12,722 nucleotides of DNA from an uncultured Prevotella sp. (GTDB taxonomy: Bacteria > Bacteroidota > Bacteroidia > Bacteroidales > Bacteroidaceae): positions 1-12,722 of the forward strand of contig CAMZBS010000055.1 of assembly GCA_947304695.1 (NCBI GenBank), written 5' to 3'. The translations under genes and the position numbers were made by a program. Below the pieces are notes generated by a model that did no database searches, was not told where the DNA came from, and worked only from the letters and a program-made list of their open reading frames with translations. Below, piece by piece: positions 7,517 through 12,722 of the stretch; the stretch's first letter is position 1; every line of letters starts with the position of its first letter.

Positions 7517-9862
7517 ATGAAACGAATCACACTACTACTGACCGCCCTGTTTCTGCTTTCTCTTTCCACTGAGGCACGAAGCAGGAAGCAACGTCCTGAA
7601 GCCAAGCCGCTCTCGACCGTTGAAATCATTACCAAGGTGAACGACTACTGGCAGCAGCACCACTCACCGCTGGTGCGCTCCTTCTGGGATGAGGCTGCCT
7701 ATCACACCGGCAACATGGAAGCCTACCGCTTGCTGGAGGTAGCTCGCTGGCGCGACTATAGCGAGACGTGGGCACGCCACAACAAATGGATGGGTGCTCA
7801 GGAGAAGGATCCGTCGAAATGGAAGTACAAGAACTACGGTGAGGGTCACGACTACGTGCTCTTTGGCGACTGGCAAATCTGTTTCCAAACCTACCTCGAT
7901 CTCTACGAACTGGACAACGGCGCAAGAAATTATCAGTTCTCCGCGCTCAGCTCTCAGTTCAAAATCAAGCGTGCCATCGAAGTCATGGATACCGAGTGCC
8001 GATCGCAGGAAACTGATTTCTGGTGGTGGGCCGATGCTCTCTATATGGTCATGCCTGTCTTTGCCAAGCTCTATAAGACTACGGGCGAGGTGAAGTATCT
8101 GGACAAGCTCTATGCCAACTTCAAATGGGCCGACGAACTGATGTACGACAAAGATGAACAACTCTATTACCGTGATGCCAAATACATCTGGCCCAAGGTG
8201 AAGACTGCCTGTAACGACGGAAAGAGTTTCTGGGCACGTGGCGACGGATGGGTGCTGGCCGGACTGGCCAAGGTGCTGAACGATATGCCGAGCGACTATC
8301 AGCATCGTCCCTTCTTCGTGCAGCGGTTCCGTGAACTTGCTGAGGGTGTGGCACGTGTGCAGCGTCCTGGCGGCTATTGGAGCCGTTCCATGCTTTGCGA
8401 GGAGGATGCTCCAGGCCCTGAGACATCTGGCACCGCCTTCTTTACCTATGGTATGCTTTGGGGAGTGAACCACGGACTGCTTGACCGTGCTGCCTATGAA
8501 CCTGTGATTGCAAAGGCTTGGAACTATCTGGTGACAAAAGCTTTGCAGCCTGACGGAAGCGTGGGCTTCGTGCAGCCCATCGGTGAGAAGCCCGATCCCA
8601 CCAAGACTGTTGATGCCCGTTCGCAGGCCAACTTCGGTGTGGGAGCCTTCCTGTTGGCTGCCTGTGAGCACCTTCGCTTTGAGGATGGTTCCGTCAACGG
8701 AGGCAACACCTCCATTCGTCTGACGGTAATCAATGAAAGTGACGAGTTCCGCCAGCAGGTGGTCGAGGTGGCTGCCAACCAGCTCTACGAGCGGCTGGGC
8801 ATCCAAGGTGGACGTCAGTTCATCGTGCTCGATGAAGGCGGTCTTGAGGTGCCTTATCAGTTGAGCTATGATGGCGAGGTGCTGCTCGATGTAGGCGTTC
8901 GTCCCCATGGCAAGTTTACGTTCACCATCAGAAAAGGAACTCCCAAAGTCTATGCAACGGTTTGTTACGGACGTGTCTATCCTGAACGGAAGGACGATTA
9001 TGCCTGGGAAAACGACCGTGGTGCCTACCGTGTCTATGGACCTGCACTCCAGCGGACGGGTGAGCGGAGCTATGGTACAGATGTGTGGTCGAAGAATACT
9101 CCAGAACTGGTGGTGGAACAGCGCTACTGGATTGAAGATGTTGTAATGATGCCTGCTGTTGAGAAACTGCGCAGGGAAAACCGCCAGCGCGGCGATTCGC
9201 TCTATCGGCTGAATTCCTATCATAATGACCACGGGCGCGGTATGGATCTCTATCAGGTAGGCCCCACCTTAGGTTGTGGCACACCAGCCCTGATGGCCGA
9301 CGGCCAGCTGGTCTATCCTTATTGTTTCAAGGACTATCAGATTCTTGACAACGGCCCCATGCGTACCACCGTGCAGCTCAACTACCATCCTGCTGTCGTC
9401 AAGGGCGACACCGCCGTTACAGAACATCGCCTCGTTCAGCTCGATAAAGGGTCGAACTTCAATCGTGTCAGAGTTTGGTACGACGGACTTTCACAGCCTG
9501 TTTCGCTGGCTACGGGAGCAGTCATTCACTCCGAGGACAAGCAGAACATCTTGTTGGGTAGTGACTGTGTGCTCTATGCCGATCCTACCGACAACCCTCG
9601 TGTCTGCAACTGCCAGCTGTTTGTGGGTGCCCTCTTCCCCGATGGGGTCAGCGAGACCCGGAAAATGCTTTTCGACAAGCCCAGCGGCGGCAATGAAGGC
9701 CACATCCTTGGCATCCGAAATGACTACAAGGGCGAACCCTATACCTATTATTTTGGTTCAGCCTGGTCAAAACACGACGTGCGCACTCTTTCCGAATGGC
9801 AGTTGCGTGCCGACTGGACGATGCGCGGCCTGCGTCAGCCTCTGATGGTTGTATGGGAATAG
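7517..9862 (+). CDS. Exported GH105/GH88-type unsaturated uronyl hydrolase fused to a DUF4861-like domain
   Basis: A 781-residue two-domain protein. The signal peptide (MKRITLLLTALFLLSLSTEA, likely cut after residue 20) sends it to the periplasm. Residues about 35-390 form an (alpha/alpha)6 barrel of the GH105/GH88 type, which removes 4,5-unsaturated uronic acids left by polysaccharide lyases, or in some GH105 members unsaturated glucuronic acid from arabinogalactan. WWWADALYM holds Asp173, the likely catalytic acid of this family, and WARGDGW (239-245) is the second conserved block. Residues about 400-781 look like DUF4861, recognised from the ERKDDYAWENDRGAYRVYG stretch (WENDR at 497-501) and the beta-rich end; its function is unknown to me. 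Tandem GH105-DUF4861 proteins are known in Bacteroidetes. The gene begins 10 bases after the peptidase stop, so the two are probably co-transcribed. No SusC/SusD pair or lyase is visible nearby, so the natural glycan is undetermined. Confidence 0.9.
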   Translation: MKRITLLLTALFLLSLSTEARSRKQRPEAKPLSTVEIITKVNDYWQQHHSPLVRSFWDEAAYHTGNMEAYRLLEVARWRDYSETWARHNKWMGAQEKDPSKWKYKNYGEGHDYVLFGDWQICFQTYLDLYELDNGARNYQFSALSSQFKIKRAIEVMDTECRSQETDFWWWADALYMVMPVFAKLYKTTGEVKYLDKLYANFKWADELMYDKDEQLYYRDAKYIWPKVKTACNDGKSFWARGDGWVLAGLAKVLNDMPSDYQHRPFFVQRFRELAEGVARVQRPGGYWSRSMLCEEDAPGPETSGTAFFTYGMLWGVNHGLLDRAAYEPVIAKAWNYLVTKALQPDGSVGFVQPIGEKPDPTKTVDARSQANFGVGAFLLAACEHLRFEDGSVNGGNTSIRLTVINESDEFRQQVVEVAANQLYERLGIQGGRQFIVLDEGGLEVPYQLSYDGEVLLDVGVRPHGKFTFTIRKGTPKVYATVCYGRVYPERKDDYAWENDRGAYRVYGPALQRTGERSYGTDVWSKNTPELVVEQRYWIEDVVMMPAVEKLRRENRQRGDSLYRLNSYHNDHGRGMDLYQVGPTLGCGTPALMADGQLVYPYCFKDYQILDNGPMRTTVQLNYHPAVVKGDTAVTEHRLVQLDKGSNFNRVRVWYDGLSQPVSLATGAVIHSEDKQNILLGSDCVLYADPTDNPRVCNCQLFVGALFPDGVSETRKMLFDKPSGGNEGHILGIRNDYKGEPYTYYFGSAWSKHDVRTLSEWQLRADWTMRGLRQPLMVVWE

Positions 9863-9890
9863 TTCTTAAAAATCATTAAGGTAAAGCAAA

Positions 9891-9927
9891 AAAAGAGTTG
9901 TTTGTTATTTAAACTGACAACTCTTTT
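9891..9927 (+). terminator. 10-bp perfect inverted repeat, likely terminator after the GH105 gene
   Basis: AAAAGAGTTG (9891-9900) and CAACTCTTTT (9918-9927) are exact inverted copies across a 17-base loop. The loop can add a TTT/AAA pairing (9901-9903 with 9911-9913). It begins 28 bases after the GH105 stop, and the A and T tracts give a terminator-like layout on both strands. It ends one base before the mutA -7 box, so an operator role is also possible. Confidence 0.5.
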
Positions 9928-9928
9928 G

Positions 9929-9936
9929 TAACTTTG
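9929..9936 (+). promoter_or_regulatory. Promoter -7 box for mutA
   Basis: TAACTTTG matches the Bacteroidetes -7 consensus TAnnTTTG and is followed by GCATA. A TTTG at 9901-9904 is the nearest -33-like word, but its 24-base spacing is longer than usual. The leader to the ATG at 9983 would be about 40 nt and A/T-rich, as is common in this phylum, with no Shine-Dalgarno site. The 120-base gap is too short for a full cobalamin riboswitch. Confidence 0.6.
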
Positions 9937-9982
9937 CATACTTTTAAAGCCAAAACAACTTATATAAATAATTACACAAACT

Positions 9983-11845
9983 ATGTCAAACATCAAAGAA
10001 AAGCTCTTTACCGAGTTTACTGCGCCCACCACACAAGAGTGGCTGGACAAGATTGAAGTGGACCTGAAAGGTGCCGACTTCCAGAAACGTCTGGTATGGA
10101 GAACAAATGAAGGTTTTAATGTGCAGCCCTTCTATCGTCGCGAGGACTTGAAGGAGTTGAAAGCTGTTGATTCGCTGCCCGGTGAGTTTCCGTTCGTGCG
10201 AGGCAACAAGAAGGACAACAATCTGTGGTTCGTCCGTCAGGACATCAAGGTGGAGGATGCTAAGGCGGCCAACGCCAAGGCGCTCGACGTGCTGAACAAA
10301 GGTGTCGACTCGCTCGGATTTCAGATTCACGGCAATGAAGTCAGCAAGGAACTCATCGAGACGTTGCTTGATGGCATCCTGCCGCAGTATGTCGAATTGA
10401 ACTTCAAGACCTGTCAGCGTCACTGTGTGGAGCTGGCTGAGATGCTGGTGGCCTACTTCAAGGAGAAGAACTACCCGCTGGACGAACTGAAGGGAAGCAT
10501 CAACTTCGATCCCATTGAGAAAATCCTGAAAAAGGGCAAAGACACCTCGTCGCTGTGTACCGAATTCCTGCCTCAGCTCATAGCTGCCCTGAAGGAACTG
10601 CCCGGCTACAAGTGCATTAACGTGAACAGCGTGTCGCTTAACAATGCCGGTGCCTACATCTATCAAGAACTGGGCTACGCTCTGGCATGGGGTGCTGAGT
10701 ACCTGAACCTGGCCACCGAGGCTGGCATCGATGCTACCGAGGCCGCCAAGCGTATCAAGTTCAACATGGGTGTCTCGGAGAACTATTTCATGGAAATAGC
10801 AAAATTCCGTGCAGCCCGTCTGCTGTGGGCACAGATTGTGAAGCAGTTTGAACCCAAGTGCGACTGTGCCTGCCAGATGCATGTATGCGCCATCACTTCG
10901 CAGTACAACCAGACCCTGTTCGACTCTTACGTCAACCTGCTCCGTTCGCAGACTGAGACCATGTCGGCAGCCATTGCCAACGTCGACTCCATCATTGTCA
11001 CGCCGTTCGATAAACCGTATGAGCAGCCTACGGAGTTTGCAGAGCGCATCGCTCGTAACCAGCAGCTGTTGCTGAAGGAAGAAGCTCACTTCGACAAACT
11101 CGTCGATGTCTCTGGCGGTTCTTATACGATTGAGCATCTCACCGATGCCATTGCCAAGGAAGGCTGGAAACTGTTCCTTGCTGTTGAGGAAGCTGGTGGT
11201 TTCTTGGCAGAAGCCCTGAAAGGCAACATCACCACTGCCGTGAACACCTCGAACGAGAAGCGTCACGCCGCTGCCGCCACCCGTCGCGAGTTCATCCTCG
11301 GCACCAACCAGTTCCCCAACTTCACTGAGACCAGCGAGGGCAAGCAGCCCTGCAGCTCTGCATGTTGCTGTGCTTCAGCAGCAAACGAAACAGCTGAACT
11401 TCCCGCCCTCAACACCGAGCGTCTTGCCTCTGAGTTTGAGACCTTGCGCCTTTCCACTGAGAAAGCCCAGAAGCAGCCCATCGCCTTCATGCTCACCATC
11501 GGCAACCTCGCCATGCGTCAGGCACGCGCCCAGTTCTCTTGCAACTTCCTGGCTGCCGCAGGCTATAAGGTGAAGGACAACCTTGGCTTCAAGACCGTTG
11601 AAGAAGGCGTTGATGCAGCCCTCGAAGCCAAAGCCGACATCGTGGTTATCTGCTCTTCGGATGATGAGTACGCCGAATATGCCATTCCCGCCTTCCAGTA
11701 TCTCGCTGGCCGCGCCATGTTTGTGGTAGCAGGTGCTCCCGCTTGCTCGGAAGACCTGAAGGCCGCTGGCATCGAGAACTTCATTCACGTTAAGTCTAAC
11801 CAGCTCGAAACGCTCAAGGCGTATAATCAGAAATTAGGAATTTAG
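9983..11845 (+). CDS. mutA: Methylmalonyl-CoA mutase small (beta) subunit
   Basis: MutA is the non-catalytic partner of MutB in the adenosylcobalamin-dependent interconversion of succinyl-CoA and (R)-methylmalonyl-CoA, on the propionate route in the cytoplasm. The protein has 620 residues, normal for the family. The N-terminus (FTAPTTQEWLDKIEVDLKGADF) is typical, the TIM-barrel-like domain runs to about 440, and the C-terminal flavodoxin-like domain (about 485-620) resembles the B12-binding fold but lacks the DxHxxG cobalt-ligand motif, as expected for the small subunit. Two cysteine-rich patches stand out: CDCAC with a nearby His and Cys (293-302), and PCSSACCCA (456-464) in the linker between domains. 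ATG 9983 is the only sensible start. mutB follows after 135 bases filled with inverted repeats. Confidence 0.97.
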   Translation: MSNIKEKLFTEFTAPTTQEWLDKIEVDLKGADFQKRLVWRTNEGFNVQPFYRREDLKELKAVDSLPGEFPFVRGNKKDNNLWFVRQDIKVEDAKAANAKALDVLNKGVDSLGFQIHGNEVSKELIETLLDGILPQYVELNFKTCQRHCVELAEMLVAYFKEKNYPLDELKGSINFDPIEKILKKGKDTSSLCTEFLPQLIAALKELPGYKCINVNSVSLNNAGAYIYQELGYALAWGAEYLNLATEAGIDATEAAKRIKFNMGVSENYFMEIAKFRAARLLWAQIVKQFEPKCDCACQMHVCAITSQYNQTLFDSYVNLLRSQTETMSAAIANVDSIIVTPFDKPYEQPTEFAERIARNQQLLLKEEAHFDKLVDVSGGSYTIEHLTDAIAKEGWKLFLAVEEAGGFLAEALKGNITTAVNTSNEKRHAAAATRREFILGTNQFPNFTETSEGKQPCSSACCCASAANETAELPALNTERLASEFETLRLSTEKAQKQPIAFMLTIGNLAMRQARAQFSCNFLAAAGYKVKDNLGFKTVEEGVDAALEAKADIVVICSSDDEYAEYAIPAFQYLAGRAMFVVAGAPACSEDLKAAGIENFIHVKSNQLETLKAYNQKLGI

Positions 11846-11879
11846 ACCTACCCCCAGCCCCTCCCTATATGGAGGGGAG
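11845..11879 (+). repeat. C-rich palindromic repeat, copy 1
   Basis: Starts on the last base of the mutA stop codon. It begins GACCTACCCCC and contains the hairpin CCCCTCC (11858-11864) / GGAGGGG (11871-11877) with a 6-base loop. A related copy lies in opposite orientation at 11943-11974. Its composition is unlike the neighbouring genes. It resembles short interspersed C/G-rich palindromes I associate with Bacteroidetes intergenic regions, though I cannot test genome copy number. Confidence 0.6.
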
Positions 11880-11915
11880 TGGTAACAGGGATAAACTCAC
11901 AATAAAAAATATAAT

Positions 11916-11943
11916 GTAGAATCCTCCCCACTAAACATTCTAC
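11916..11943 (+). repeat. 7-bp inverted repeat inside the mutA-mutB spacer
   Basis: GTAGAAT (11916-11922) and ATTCTAC (11937-11943) are exact inverted copies with a 14-base loop. The hairpin directly abuts the second C/G-rich palindrome, so the mRNA before mutB may carry two adjacent stems. Confidence 0.4.
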
Positions 11944-11974
11944 TCTCCCCCTTAGGGGGAGCGGGGAGGGGGTC
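11943..11974 (-). repeat. C-rich palindromic repeat, copy 2 (inverted)
   Basis: Read on the minus strand it begins GACCCCCTCCCCGC and ends AAGGGGGAGAG, parallel to copy 1. The core CTCCCCC (11945-11951) / GGGGGAG (11955-11961) is a tight 7-bp hairpin with a 3-base loop. On the plus strand its 3' part supplies GGAGG at 11965-11969, 11 bases before the mutB ATG, so the repeat may serve as the ribosome-binding site of mutB. Confidence 0.6.
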
Positions 11975-11980
11975 TTAATT

Positions 11981-12722
11981 ATGAGAAAAGATTTTAGCAA
12001 TATTGATATCTACGCTGGCATCCAGCAGAAGGATGGTCAGCAGTGGCAGCAGGAGAATGGCATCAGCGCTAACTGGCGTACACCTGAGCAGATTGACATT
12101 CAGCCCGTCTATACCAAAGAAGACCTTGAAGGCATGGAGCACCTCGATTTTACCGCAGGTATTCCGCCTTACCTTCGTGGCCCGTATTCCATGATGTATC
12201 CCTTCCGCCCGTGGACGATCCGCCAGTATGCAGGATTCTCAACGGCTGAGGAGTCGAATGCCTTCTATCGCCGCAATCTGGCTTCAGGTCAGAAGGGACT
12301 CTCCGTGGCCTTCGACCTGCCTACACACCGTGGCTACGACCCCGACAACGCCCGCGTGGTGGGTGATGTGGGTAAGGCTGGTGTGTCTATCTGCAATGAG
12401 GAGAACATGAAGGTGCTCTTCGGTGGCATTCCTTTGAACAAGATGTCCGTTTCCATGACCATGAATGGTGCCGTGCTGCCCATTCTGGCCTTCTATATTG
12501 TGGCCGGTCTGGAGCAGGGTGCCCAGCTTGAAGAGATGGCAGGAACCATCCAGAACGATATTCTGAAGGAGTTCATGGTGCGCAACACCTATATCTATCC
12601 GCCTGCATTCTCGATGAAGATCATCGCCGACATCTTCGAATATACTTCTCAGAAGATGCCTAAGTTCAACAGCATCTCTATCTCTGGCTACCACATGCAG
12701 GAGGCTGGTGCAACAGCTGATA
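11981..12722 (+). CDS. mutB: Methylmalonyl-CoA mutase large (alpha, catalytic) subunit, 3'-truncated by the window edge
   Basis: MutB carries the active site and the adenosylcobalamin; with MutA it interconverts succinyl-CoA and methylmalonyl-CoA. The window holds 247 codons of an expected 710-730, covering the N-terminal arm and the first part of the TIM barrel. Strong family blocks are visible: [75 protein letters not shown] and [15 protein letters not shown], closely resembling the Propionibacterium enzyme. The B12-binding domain lies beyond the edge. ATG 11981 gives [10 protein letters not shown] and is preceded by the G-rich end of repeat copy 2. It probably shares a transcript with mutA, although the hairpins between them could change its level. 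Confidence 0.97.
   Translation, partial: MRKDFSNIDIYAGIQQKDGQQWQQENGISANWRTPEQIDIQPVYTKEDLEGMEHLDFTAGIPPYLRGPYSMMYPFRPWTIRQYAGFSTAEESNAFYRRNLASGQKGLSVAFDLPTHRGYDPDNARVVGDVGKAGVSICNEENMKVLFGGIPLNKMSVSMTMNGAVLPILAFYIVAGLEQGAQLEEMAGTIQNDILKEFMVRNTYIYPPAFSMKIIADIFEYTSQKMPKFNSISISGYHMQEAGATAD

Noticed and set aside
7664..9232. 522-codon open frame on the minus strand opposite the GH105 gene
   Set aside because: A shadow of a long, codon-biased real gene. No promoter, no recognised motif, and the plus-strand protein has two known domains and a signal peptide.
9863..9982. Cobalamin riboswitch ahead of the B12-dependent mutase genes
   Set aside because: Only 120 bases are available, of which about 45 follow the -7 box; no B12-box-like sequence was seen.
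9986..11266. 426-codon open frame on the minus strand opposite mutA
   Set aside because: It mirrors the mutA codons, has low-complexity composition and no recognisable family; MutA is unmistakable in this region.
11845..11980. CRISPR array or transposon with a transposase in the mutA-mutB spacer
   Set aside because: There are only two repeat copies, inverted and not evenly spaced, and no coding capacity. It is at most a REP- or MITE-like element.

Overview
The window looks like chromosomal DNA of a Bacteroidales bacterium, most likely Prevotella or a close relative. Evidence: TAnnTTTG-type promoter -7 boxes upstream of several genes, few Shine-Dalgarno sites, Bacteroidetes-style protein families (CAD-like CarB, a GH105 enzyme with a DUF4861-like C-terminus, a periplasmic DPP IV family peptidase), and a methylmalonyl-CoA mutase with separate small and large subunit genes, as used for propionate/succinate metabolism. 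The genus is an inference; no rRNA is present.

Left part, minus strand (about 1-5160). A sugar-nucleotidyltransferase-like gene (5127-4351) is followed 7 bases later by guaA, GMP synthase (4343-2802). A 302-base non-coding stretch rich in dyad symmetry comes next, then carB, the carbamoyl-phosphate synthase large subunit (2499-1, cut by the window edge). The first two genes look like one transcript. carB probably has its own promoter. All three concern nucleotide or nucleotide-sugar supply.

Middle part, plus strand (about 5246-9927). Divergent from the nucleotidyltransferase is a two-gene unit: an exported proline-specific S9 peptidase (5278-7506) and, 10 bases later, an exported two-domain protein with a GH105/GH88 unsaturated-uronyl hydrolase domain and a DUF4861-like domain (7517-9862). 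Both carry signal peptides, so they act in the periplasm or beyond. A 10-bp perfect inverted repeat flanked by A and T tracts follows and probably ends this transcript.

Right part, plus strand (9929-12722). A TAnnTTTG promoter precedes mutA (9983-11845) and mutB (11981 onward, cut by the edge), the two subunits of methylmalonyl-CoA mutase. Their 135-base spacer is filled by two inverted copies of a C/G-rich palindromic repeat that can fold in the mRNA.

Most genes are ordinary metabolism. No CRISPR array, transposase, phage gene, tRNA or toxin system is visible, and I see no clear new biological system. The most interesting points are the peptidase plus GH105-DUF4861 unit, the repeat pair between mutA and mutB, the cysteine clusters in MutA, and the structured guaA-carB spacer.
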